This document shows, one piece after another, positions 15,483-22,557 of a stretch of DNA of 22,557 nt. Within the stretch, counting starts at the first letter, position 1. Each line of letters begins with the position of its first letter. The notes below the pieces were generated by a model. The model was not told the DNA's origin. It saw only the letters and a program-made list of their open reading frames with translations, and ran no database searches. The stretch lies in contig CAYTUQ010000057.1 in the NCBI GenBank assembly GCA_964441235.1, positions 1 through 22,557 on the forward strand, read 5' to 3'. The stretch comes from BS750m-G69 sp964441235 (GTDB taxonomy: Bacteria; Fidelibacterota; UBA2242). Made by a program: the position numbers and the translations under genes.

Positions 15483-16568
15483 CTATTTCAACAATAATAG
15501 TTTATTGGTCAGTTGCAGGCTTCCGCTGTTCAATCTCACGAAGTAAATTCCGCTTGAATAGTGGGAAGCGTTCCATTGTATTGTATAGATGCCGGCATCT
15601 CTGTTTCCATTGTACAGGTTTTCGACAAAGGCTCCGTTGATATTGTATATATCGATACAAATATCGGACTACTGTGGCAGGCAAAATTCAATGGTAGTTA
15701 CCGGATTAAAGGGATTTGGATAGCTGCGGAGCAATGTATATTTCGCCGGAATTGTGGTCTCTGGTTCATTTGATATAGGATAGTAACAATTGCTCTGATA
15801 TGATGATACGGTGGCAAGTGTTTGCCCTTTTCGTGTTCCGCCTATCGTAAACTCGATCTGTCCCTGTTGTGAATTGATAAAATCCAGGATATAGGTTCCG
15901 GGTTGAAAGGGCCCGAACGTAGCCGTCAGGTATTGCGGACAGGAACAGCTATTCTGAATACCGGTATCAGTAACTGTGACATGGAATGTATCGTTTTCCA
16001 AAAATCCCTGCCAATCGGGCTTGATATCACAATTAATCGAATCGATGTACCAGACAAGGTGTACATTTTTGTCATATGACGAAGCATATAATACAGGATT
16101 CAATGGCGATTGACATCCAGACTCGTAGTGATCAGTTAAAGGAATTTCCACATCATCCTGATCAAATAGACCACCTGGAATATTCACACAATCAGGGGCG
16201 GAAAAAGAGATCAGTTGGACCTGGTTAATTGACAATGTCGTATCAGCAACAAATGTCGTATCGCCTATAAACTTGTTTGTCGTATGAATGATTAGTGAAT
16301 ATTGACCGGCGGGAGGTGTTTTGATTGTAACAGCCAGATCAAAATAGCACATACAACGTAACCAGTCAGAGGAAGTGTCATTTTCCATTAAATATATTGT
16401 TGGTCCTTCTATTTAGATATCCATGACATATTTGGCACCACAATTTTGCCATGTCTGGTAATGCCAGATGGTCAGGCTGTCGCCGTGAAAGTCAAATTCA
16501 ATTCTGTCGTCCTGAGCATAGAGTGAAACAACAAAAATCATAGTGAATAAAAGGATTAATCTTTTCAT
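15483..16568 (-). pseudogene. Secreted sorting-domain protein with two in-frame stops
   Basis: A single 362-codon frame runs from ATG 16568 to TAG 15485-15483. It starts with a signal peptide (MKRLILLFTMIFVVSLYAQ), then IEFDFHGDSLTIWHYQTW. It is interrupted by TAA at 16415-16413 and TAG at 15671-15669, with no frame shift. The body is beta-rich with several cysteines (CGAKYVMDI, CMCYFDLAVTI, NSCSCPQYLTATFGPFQPG). After LLRSYPNPFNPVTTIEFCLP the second stop falls, yet the sorting domain continues in frame (DICIDIYNINGAFVENL, SSGIYFVRLNSGSLQL, NKLLLLK). If only the second stop acted, a soluble protein without its secretion signal would result. The body domain is not recognised. Confidence 0.78.
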
Positions 16569-16597
16569 TTTTACCGCCCTGCATGATTCGTGCTTTG

Positions 16598-16614
16598 ATC
16601 CTCCTTATGAGGAT
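16598..16614. repeat. Short inverted repeat upstream of the secreted pseudogene
   Basis: ATCCTC and GAGGAT arms around CTTAT lie 30 bases before the ATG on the minus strand. The hairpin would hide an AAGGAGG-like ribosome site. The rest of 16569-16782 is AT-rich, with no gene. Confidence 0.3.
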
Positions 16615-16782
16615 TAGTTTATAATTTAAATTAATGGCAATTATGAAAAGTAGCAAATCCGTGCGGAGTTTTCCAATTATTTTCATCTTTTAAGTTATCA
16701 TTATCAAATGTCTTGCCCTCGTTTTATAACGTGTTCAGTATATTTATTGATTTGATGGAAACCTCTATAAGTACTATCACAA

Positions 16783-17292
16783 TTACATTAATTTACCTTT
16801 TTCTTCCAATGCGTTCATAACGTCAATATTATTTCTTGGATCATAATAAGCGCTGTCTATTCCCTCGGGATAACCCATTTGCAATCTAATGGTGTCGGAT
16901 ATAGGTTTTGATATAACTATAACAACTCCACTAAAAGGAATTGATGAAGCTGGTGTCCAAAATGCACCATGATATTTAATTTGTTGGTCAATACATACCA
17001 GGAAGGATTTACCACGTACTAGAATATCTAAATTCGATAAATTCTTTTTTCCCGTTTCATTTAGAACAATATTGTGGTTATCTTGAATATAATACAATAT
17101 CTCGTTACATGATATAATAGGTTCACTTTCGGGTTCGATATATGACAGCACTATTAGTTCTTCAGGATGTATATCATTTTTTGTTAGAAAAATTCCGAAG
17201 CCTTCTGCATCTGGTTTTGTTGATTCATTTGTATCAATATTGCACATGATGCAGAATATAGAAATTAATAAAATTAATATTTTTCTCAACAT
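16783..17292 (-). CDS. Conserved-looking lipoprotein of unknown function
   Basis: This 169-residue protein has a lipoprotein signal ending CIMC (Cys17). It is followed by a compact domain with EGFGIFLTKNDIHPEEL, EPIISCNEILYYI, KSFLVCIDQQIKYHGAFWTP, SSIPFSGVVIVISKP and the acidic tail YYDPRNNIDVMNALEEKGKL. The FWTPxSSxxFxGVVI pattern looks like a conserved core. I recall similar secreted proteins in this bacterial group, but no function. AAGGAA lies 8 bases before the ATG. The gene is intact and sits between two sorting-domain genes, all on the minus strand, with a 63-base gap to the large repeat protein upstream. Confidence 0.65.
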   Translation of the reverse strand: MLRKILILLISIFCIMCNIDTNESTKPDAEGFGIFLTKNDIHPEELIVLSYIEPESEPIISCNEILYYIQDNHNIVLNETGKKNLSNLDILVRGKSFLVCIDQQIKYHGAFWTPASSIPFSGVVIVISKPISDTIRLQMGYPEGIDSAYYDPRNNIDVMNALEEKGKLM

Positions 17293-17355
17293 TTTGAAAT
17301 TCCTTCGTTAATGCTCAACCCTATTGATATATTATTTTCATATCGAATAGTTTTG

Positions 17356-19476
17356 TTATATAATTAGTACCATTTTTTTCGTTACCACTAAATTGCCTGC
17401 CTCTAGCTGGTAAAAGTAGATACCGCTCGAGAACTCACTTGCATCAAAATTAAGTGAATAGGAACCTGCCTGCTGGAATTCACTAACCAGCGTTTGAATT
17501 TCCCTTCCAAGCACATCATAAATTTTCAAGGTAACATATCCTGGATTTGGAATTGAATATGAGATTGTTGTCACCGGATTAAATGGATTCGGATAGTTGT
17601 TTCCAAGCTGTGTTCTTATTGGTGTAAGAGCTTCATCTTCTACAGCACTGCCTCCTTCTACAACTACAGAAACAGATGCAATTAAAGAATAACACACTCC
17701 ATCCGGTGTTACAAGTAGATTATACTCATAAGCACCTGCCTCGGGGCGATCTTCAAATTGATAGGTATGAATTCCATCAGGATTAATAGCATCTAATTGT
17801 CCAAGTACTGTTTCATCAGTAATACCGCCGGGTTTTTTTATTCTACGAACTTCCCAATAATTAAATCCTCCGGTAACACAATTAGCTTCCCAATTGGATT
17901 TCCAGGTCAAAGTAACCAATCCATCAACAACATCAGCAGATAATTCTGTTTTGAAGTCTTGATCTTCCAATATTTCTATTGTTAAATTTTTTTCAGTAAC
18001 TATTTCATTTGAAGTATTATAAGCTATAAGATCATAATCATAAAGACCATTAACAGTAACATCACAATCAGTAAATTCATAAGTATGAATACCATTTGGA
18101 TTAATTGCCGGCTCCGTATAAATCAATTCAGCATCTCGAAGAATTTCAAAATGATTAACGTCAGCAACAGCTTCATATTTAGAAATTATTGAATGCTTTA
18201 GTTGATAATTTCCAATTGTTGGGGTTTTAACCTCTCCAAAATATTTTACTTCAAATTCGCCAGGAACGTCAGTTTCTGCCGATAATTTACTGATTTTCAT
18301 TACACTTGATGTTAATGCATAGACATCGCTGCCTGCTAATAAAAATCCATTATCAGAAGTTAATTCAATAGAATAGATTCGATTTGAGTATGTACTAGGA
18401 AATTCTTTTTCCCAGAAAATATTGCCATCAGCGTCAGTCCTGATTATCCAGGCGGAACTTTGACCAGAAACATCTTCTCCTCTACATCCTCCGATCACAT
18501 AGCCGCCATCGTCCAACACTTTTACGTCATAAAATACGGACTCCTTACCTGGGTAAGGATAATCTCTATTCCATTCTTCATTACCATTAGCATCTACTTT
18601 GATTATCCATGCCTTGGTCCCATCTTCAACTCCGGGAACTTCATATGGCTGTGCATAACCTGCTATTATAAATCCGCCATCTGGTGTTTCTTGAACATCA
18701 TAGTATTTACCGCCGCCATGCATATGATTATATACATTTTTCCATATAACGACACCACTGGAATCTGTTTTTATGAGTATTGCCCCACTTCCACCATAAA
18801 TTATATGACCTACAAAAATATAACCACTGTCAGCAGTCTGATGTCCTGCATGCCCAAATTCTTTCCACCCTTCATAATCATAAGTTTTTTCCCATTCAAG
18901 TTCACCATTCATATCAAACTTAAAGACCTGCATATCTTCAGTAAGAAGATTTGGAAAGGATTTATTTCCTGTTATAATAAATCCGCCATCAAAAGTAGAT
19001 TCAATACCCAAAACCTTTCCGGGACGTGTTTGTGTCCCAATAAGTTTTTCCCATTGTTTCAAACCATTTTTATCGGTCTTTACGATAAAAAATTTTGTAC
19101 CTGTCGAATGACGATTTGTATGACCAGCTAAAATGAAGCCACCATCTTGAGATTTAGTTACATCATATGCTCTTTGTGGCTCAAATTCATCATCAGTATG
19201 GTCGTAGAAATATTGCCATACCAGTTCGCCATCAGTATTTATTTTCACTAAACTAAAGTCAATATCAATCCCAGTATCTAATTGTTCCCTGCCGCCATAA
19301 CCGGCCAGAAAATAGCCATCTTCTACTTCAATGACTTTATGGCATACATCATAACCTATTTCACTGAAAGAATAGGTTTGTTCCCATTCAACTTCCGGTT
19401 CGCCGACTGCTGCTTGCAAACCTATACTGATTCCTAATACTAATACAAATAAAATAATTTTTTGTCGAGTAGACAT
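17356..19476 (-). CDS. Secreted seven-repeat propeller-like protein with sorting domain
   Basis: The start is placed at 19476 because AAGGAG lies 8 bases before it; the ATG at 19494 overlaps that site. The 706-residue product has a signal peptide (QKIILFVLVLGISIGLQA). It then carries seven repeats of about 45-55 residues marked by EDGYFLAGYGG, DGGFILAGHTN, DGGFIITGNKS, DSGYIFVGHII, DGGFIIAGYAQ, DGGYVIGGCRG and DNGFLLAGSDV, each with a W-[EK]-[KR]-like strand (EWEQTY, QWEKLIG, EWNRDYPY). That fits a seven-bladed beta-propeller. Two Ig/fibronectin-like segments follow (about 410-610), then a sorting domain (NYPNPFNPVTTISYSIPNPG through KKMVLII). It is probably surface-exposed or released; the ligand is unknown. 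A group II intron ends about 25 bases upstream of its start, so its promoter region has been replaced or separated. Confidence 0.75.
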   Translation of the reverse strand: MSTRQKIILFVLVLGISIGLQAAVGEPEVEWEQTYSFSEIGYDVCHKVIEVEDGYFLAGYGGREQLDTGIDIDFSLVKINTDGELVWQYFYDHTDDEFEPQRAYDVTKSQDGGFILAGHTNRHSTGTKFFIVKTDKNGLKQWEKLIGTQTRPGKVLGIESTFDGGFIITGNKSFPNLLTEDMQVFKFDMNGELEWEKTYDYEGWKEFGHAGHQTADSGYIFVGHIIYGGSGAILIKTDSSGVVIWKNVYNHMHGGGKYYDVQETPDGGFIIAGYAQPYEVPGVEDGTKAWIIKVDANGNEEWNRDYPYPGKESVFYDVKVLDDGGYVIGGCRGEDVSGQSSAWIIRTDADGNIFWEKEFPSTYSNRIYSIELTSDNGFLLAGSDVYALTSSVMKISKLSAETDVPGEFEVKYFGEVKTPTIGNYQLKHSIISKYEAVADVNHFEILRDAELIYTEPAINPNGIHTYEFTDCDVTVNGLYDYDLIAYNTSNEIVTEKNLTIEILEDQDFKTELSADVVDGLVTLTWKSNWEANCVTGGFNYWEVRRIKKPGGITDETVLGQLDAINPDGIHTYQFEDRPEAGAYEYNLLVTPDGVCYSLIASVSVVVEGGSAVEDEALTPIRTQLGNNYPNPFNPVTTISYSIPNPGYVTLKIYDVLGREIQTLVSEFQQAGSYSLNFDASEFSSGIYFYQLEAGNLVVTKKMVLII

Positions 19477-19530
19477 ATAATTTTCTCCTTTCATTCAAGA
19501 TATAAAGTGAGGAAATCTATGTCCCTCACA

Positions 19531-19563
19531 GAATCCGCCGAGCGGTTTTCCCGCAACGGGCTC
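19531..19563 (-). ncRNA. Group II intron domain V
   Basis: The 33-base sequence begins GAGCCCGTTGCGG with the catalytic AGC triad. It has a GAAA-type apical loop, a 4-bp upper stem (GCGG/CCGC), a 2-base bulge and a 9-bp lower stem closing with GGATTC. One lower-stem position is a C-A mismatch next to the triad, which may weaken catalysis. Confidence 0.7.
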
Positions 19564-19579
19564 TTCATTAATATTCACA

Positions 19580-20890
19580 TTAATAACCATATAAGGTATA
19601 AAAGTTATGATGAATCTTAGGCTTGGGAAGCGGGTGGATACGCAGGTATTTCTTGAATTTTTCCCAGTTACAACTTTTCTTCTGACTTCTTCTGTTTAAC
19701 CATTTGTAAACAAGTTTAATCGTCTGATAATAGAACCTTTGTACCCCTCTATAATTACCACTAACCCCATAATAACGAAAGTGTCCTCTCAATTTAGAAC
19801 AGAGTATCTTCCACCAGTCTCTTATTTTCATCAAGTTTCGGATAGATTTTAACCACTTGTTCATTTCTTTCATCTTACTCGCAAACTTCTTCTTATTGGT
19901 CGTCCTACCTACGATGAATTTACCATTCCTGCTCCTACCGCAATAATGGGTAAATCCTAAAAAGTTAAACGTTCCTGTTCTTCTGCCTTTGTTCTGCGAG
20001 TTTTCTTCCGCATACCTCCCAAACTCAATTATTTGGGTCTTGTCCTTTGCTATGGTAAGTCCAAATTTTGCAAGTCTCCGTTTTAATTCATTGAATATTT
20101 TATATGCTTCTTCCTTGTACTGAACACAGATAATAAAGTCATCGGCATATCGAACAATTCCTGCATAACCTTTGAGTTTGTTCTTTATTTTCTTCTCAAA
20201 CCATAAATAAAGAATGTAATGCAGGTATATGTTAGCAAGTGTTGGAGAAAGAATACCTCCTTGAGGTGTACCTGTATTAGTCTTATAGAAACTTCCCGCT
20301 TCTACTATCCCTGATTTCAGAAACCTGACTATCAAACGAAGAAAATTCTTATCGCTTACTCACTCTTCCAAACATCTCATCAGCCACTTGTGGTCTACAT
20401 TATCAAAAAACCCTTTGATGTCCGCATCAATAATATGATTCACTCGATTGGTCATTATCATCTTATCAAGTCGATTTAGTGCATCGTGAAAACTTCGATT
20501 TACTCGAAATCCATACGAAAAATCTAAGAAATCTTCTTCATATATCGCTGTTAGTACCCTGGTTATGCACATCTGAACAATCTTATCCTCTATTGACGGT
20601 ATTCCCAGAGGTCTCTGTTTCCCATTCGATTTGGGTATATACACCCTCTTAACTGGCTGAGGTCTATACGAAAACCTTTTCATACTACTTACAAGTTTCT
20701 CCAAATTGCTCTCAAGGTCCTCTTCATATTCCTCAAAACTAACTCCGTCAATACCTACTACCTTATCCTTTTTAAGCATATAGAAGCATTCTTTCAGGTT
20801 GGGTACATTTAACAAATGTGCTACATTGTTGAACTTACATCTCTTATCCTTTCTGGCTATTTCCGATATAAGGTTTAGTTTAGTTTCCAT
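19580..20890 (-). pseudogene. Group II intron reverse transcriptase/maturase with an in-frame TGA
   Basis: One 437-codon frame encodes an intron-type RT, broken by TGA at codon 177 (20362-20360) after RCLEE. Translation resumes in the same frame as VSDKNFLRLIVRFLKSG, where TGG (Trp) would be expected. Visible motifs are DKVVGIDGVSFEEY (RT0/1), VYIPKSNGKQRPLGIPSIED, DADIKGFFDNVDH (catalytic Asp), GTPQGGILSPTLANIYL and RYADDFIIC (YADD at about 248-251). The maturase domain X follows (NFLGFTHY, LRGHFRYYGVSGN). The C-terminus (HPLPKPKIHHNFYTLYGY) has no HNH endonuclease. The stop falls between the RT fingers and the palm, so the truncated product cannot polymerise. Confidence 0.85.
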
Positions 20891-21043
20891 AGTTCTCCCA
20901 ATTCCGTGTTTAGACTATGTTTCCCTTTACCTCTGCATATTAACGCTAATTCCGGTGAAATATTTACCAGTATTAACTCGGACTCATTGTCACGCACCTG
21001 CCCGTAAAAGTGCGTTATCCTACCAAAGAGCAATAAGGCTCTC

Positions 21044-21069
21044 CTCCCAGTGGGGATCCCTGTTGGGAC
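21044..21069 (+). repeat. GGGATYCC-type palindrome in the intron leader
   Basis: TCCCAGTGGGGATCCCTGTT is followed by GGGA. It shares the 16-mer GGGATCCCTGTTGGGA with 22308-22330 in the transposase gene. It could also be a native stem of the intron. Confidence 0.45.
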
Positions 21070-21187
21070 AACTTCCTGTCCATACGGATCTTCTGACAAC
21101 TTTCATTCAATACCATACCACTGACTCAGACCCCGAGAGGGTGATATATACCTTTCCATAACGGTATACCATACTCTGTCTTCGAGT

Positions 21188-21210
21188 AAATGATCCCGAC
21201 AAGTCGGAAA
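21188..21210. repeat. Dispersed palindrome family 2 (CCGACTTGTCGG), copy 2
   Basis: On the minus strand CCGACTTGTCGGGATCATTT nearly repeats 10755-10774. It marks the junction between the intron leader and the transposase 3' flank. Confidence 0.5.
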
Positions 21211-21243
21211 TTTTATAGACCAAATAAATTTGACCTTTCGACA

Positions 21244-22557
21244 CTATTTAAAACGAAAATCCAGTTTAAAATCAAATAACCATGGTATTTTAGGATTGAT
21301 ACCTTCTCTTTCTAACTTATTTGGTAAATCTTCATAATATTGTTTCAAATTTAATGATTCAGGTACATTATACAAAGTAGCAATGATAGTATCATCCTTT
21401 ACACGCAAATCACCATCAATTCCACGTAAAATGGAATCTGCAAGATGTTTTGATGTCCATTTTCTATATGGTTGTGGCAATTTTTTCTTAAGTTGGTGAG
21501 TTGCTGCTTGAGCAATAAGAGCCAAAGAGAGTTTTCCATATCGAATGTTTAAATTCATAGTTGCTGCACGATCCCATCCCATTGCTCCTTCAAAGTTGAA
21601 GAATTCTTCAATAGTCCATCGCTCTGGATAATCTTCTGTAATTAATTCCAAAGAAGATCTATCCCCAGTAGTAATAAAAGGTTTGTAATTATATTCTTCT
21701 TCCTTTTCGCCACTCCGCTGCCCAATAAGTCTGAATTCGTGTTTACTTCTTTTAAATTTATATGGCATCTCAGCAATAGCATATCCTGCCCATTGGCGTT
21801 TATAATCAAGACCTTGAATGGCAGTCATTACTCTTTTATTTCTGACAACAGGCATAAGGATATCATATCTCTCACTTTCAATAATGTAGTCCAATAATTC
21901 ACAACTTTCATGTTCTGTATCTGCCAGTAGTAACACCATTTTTGAATTTAAAATTTTATCTAATATTCTAAGTGATTCTATAGAAGCCTTCGTTATTGTT
22001 TTTCCAGATGAGCCTATTGTAAAACAGAGTGGTTGTCCAGTCTCAATATCCAAACTAAAAAATGTTTGTAGAACACTATTAGAGTGTTTATCTGGACGAC
22101 TTTTCTTTCTAGGCATTACTCTCCGAGAAAAAGTACGAATACGATGGGGATCAAATGCTAAGATTTTTTCTTGGAAATGACCAGTGCTTTGGCGGAGTAG
22201 AGCAAGATTAATTTGAAGCCTCTTTGCGTCTTCTATACTGTGTTCGTCCAATAAGTAGTGAATTCCCTGATCTGTAGCAATATAGGGCAGTCCGTTAGCT
22301 ATCTCTCCCGCAAGGGATCCCTGTTGGGAAAAACCTTGATGATTTAATGAGCGAGTCTGACGAATCCCATTTATACACAGAGCCGATTCATGAACCATTT
22401 GAAGCGCTAAACGTGGTTTTATCCCACTGTGATTATCACCAGTCCATGTAGTTACTAAATCCCATGTCCCTAAACGCAAATGCTCTGGAATCAATAACCA
22501 TATACCTAACAAAGTTCCGGATACTTTCTGTGCCAATAATTCTCTAACACCACGCTC
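21244..22557 (-). CDS. DDE transposase (IS4-superfamily-like), runs off right edge
   Basis: The frame is open to the right edge (ERGVREL precedes the TTG at 22536 without a start), so the N-terminus lies outside. About 438 codons are visible. A DDE-type triad is likely D129 in ILAFDPHRI, D206 in LLLADTEHE and E310 or E311 in ERWTIEEFFNFE (numbered from 22536). The YPERWTIEEFF element resembles the Y-[RE]-[RE]...E signature of IS4-related transposases. The C-terminus is complete (FDFKLDFRFK). A palindrome copy at 22306-22332 is read in frame as FSQQGSLAGE. The family call at IS level is uncertain. The frame has no lesion in this window. Confidence 0.78.
   Translation of the reverse strand, partial: ERGVRELLAQKVSGTLLGIWLLIPEHLRLGTWDLVTTWTGDNHSGIKPRLALQMVHESALCINGIRQTRSLNHQGFSQQGSLAGEIANGLPYIATDQGIHYLLDEHSIEDAKRLQINLALLRQSTGHFQEKILAFDPHRIRTFSRRVMPRKKSRPDKHSNSVLQTFFSLDIETGQPLCFTIGSSGKTITKASIESLRILDKILNSKMVLLLADTEHESCELLDYIIESERYDILMPVVRNKRVMTAIQGLDYKRQWAGYAIAEMPYKFKRSKHEFRLIGQRSGEKEEEYNYKPFITTGDRSSLELITEDYPERWTIEEFFNFEGAMGWDRAATMNLNIRYGKLSLALIAQAATHQLKKKLPQPYRKWTSKHLADSILRGIDGDLRVKDDTIIATLYNVPESLNLKQYYEDLPNKLEREGINPKIPWLFDFKLDFRFK
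22306..22332 (+). repeat. GGGATYCC-type palindrome inside the transposase frame
   Basis: TCCCGCAAGGGATCCCTGTT is followed by GGGA. In the transposase frame it encodes residues about 69-77. It keeps the frame open, as if inserted in multiples of three. Confidence 0.55.

Larger units (their letters stand above)
19500..21190 (-). mobile_element. Group II intron (retroelement), probably decayed
   Basis: On the minus strand the element comprises a structured-looking leader (about 21190-20891), the reverse transcriptase/maturase frame (20890-19580), domain V (19563-19531) and a short domain VI hairpin GTGAGG / CCTCAC (about 19528-19505). It ends near ACTTTAT at about 19500. The 3' end is fairly clear; the 5' end is not. 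No GTGYG start followed by a full domain I is seen before the IS transposase at 21244, so the 5' part may be truncated. Confidence 0.65.
20891..21243 (-). other. Group II intron leader and IS junction
   Basis: This region has no supported gene. On the minus strand it contains short stems and the palindromes at 21044-21069 and 21188-21210, consistent with intron RNA domains upstream of the RT frame. An ORF of 74 codons (21099-20875) is open but has no coding character and overlaps the RT start. The segment next to the transposase stop (21190-21243) is AT-rich and may contain the IS end. Confidence 0.45.

Noticed and set aside
16498..16686. 62-codon minus-strand ORF
   Set aside because: It is out of frame with the signal-peptide frame starting at 16568, which reads much better.
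18460..19131. Long plus-strand ORF of 223 codons
   Set aside because: It is antisense to the seven-repeat secreted protein, whose repeats and sorting domain are clearly coding. The plus-strand product is Phe/Ile/Cys-rich without a recognisable domain.
20360..20362. In-frame TGA considered as evidence for TGA recoding (Trp or Gly)
   Set aside because: Other genes in the window use TGG for tryptophan, and lesions of TAA and TAG type occur too. A simple nonsense mutation is more likely.
20875..21099. 74-codon minus-strand ORF upstream of the reverse transcriptase
   Set aside because: It lies in structured intron leader, overlaps the RT start and has no coding features.

Overview
The window looks like a piece of an AT-rich genome from the Bacteroidota/Ignavibacteriota/Calditrichota/Marinimicrobia side of the FCB group. 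Three genes encode secreted proteins ending in a C-terminal sorting module with the signature YPNPFNPxTTI. There is a large TonB-dependent receptor with a carboxypeptidase-regulatory-like N-terminal domain, several short lipoproteins, and a LacI regulator whose helix-turn-helix reads VSIGTVDSVI, a form common in that group. Nearly every supportable gene is on the minus strand. The exact phylum cannot be fixed from this sequence.

Left part (1-8443), a sugar-utilisation cassette read right to left: a truncated lacI copy, a TonB-dependent receptor, a secreted beta-helix protein with a sorting domain, and a GH127-type beta-L-arabinofuranosidase lipoprotein. Together they suggest capture and cleavage of arabinose-containing plant glycan. 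The striking feature is that this cassette sits between two pieces of one lacI copy: codons 1-139 lie at 8443-8027, and sequence identical to the gene from codon 179 onward lies at 55-1 and runs off the window. An intact copy of the same regulator sits at 8881-9930. Both copies carry the same strong promoter (TTGACA / TAAAAT type) with a perfect LacI-style palindromic operator, TGTGTACGTACACA, just downstream.

Middle part (10076-16568), mostly a gene graveyard: a frameshifted integrase-type transposase, an internal fragment of a GH51 arabinofuranosidase fused to the end of a broken peptidase/beta-propeller gene, that gene itself split by a MITE-like element and carrying HELVY where HELVH is expected, a lipoprotein with a homopolymer frameshift, and a secreted protein with two in-frame stops, one of which removes its sorting domain. 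A small DUF2905 membrane protein, one unrecognised small ORF and an intact lipoprotein survive among them.

Right part (16783-22557): an intact lipoprotein, a large secreted repeat protein (seven GGFILAG-type repeats plus sorting domain), a group II intron with a domain V and a reverse transcriptase/maturase broken by one TGA, and a DDE transposase that runs off the right edge.

Two copies of a roughly 190-bp MITE-like element (4678-4861 and 12041-12247, in opposite orientation) and a family of about 25-bp palindromes with core GGGATYCC (at least seven further or nested copies, some inside reading frames) are scattered through the window. No tRNA, rRNA or CRISPR array was seen.
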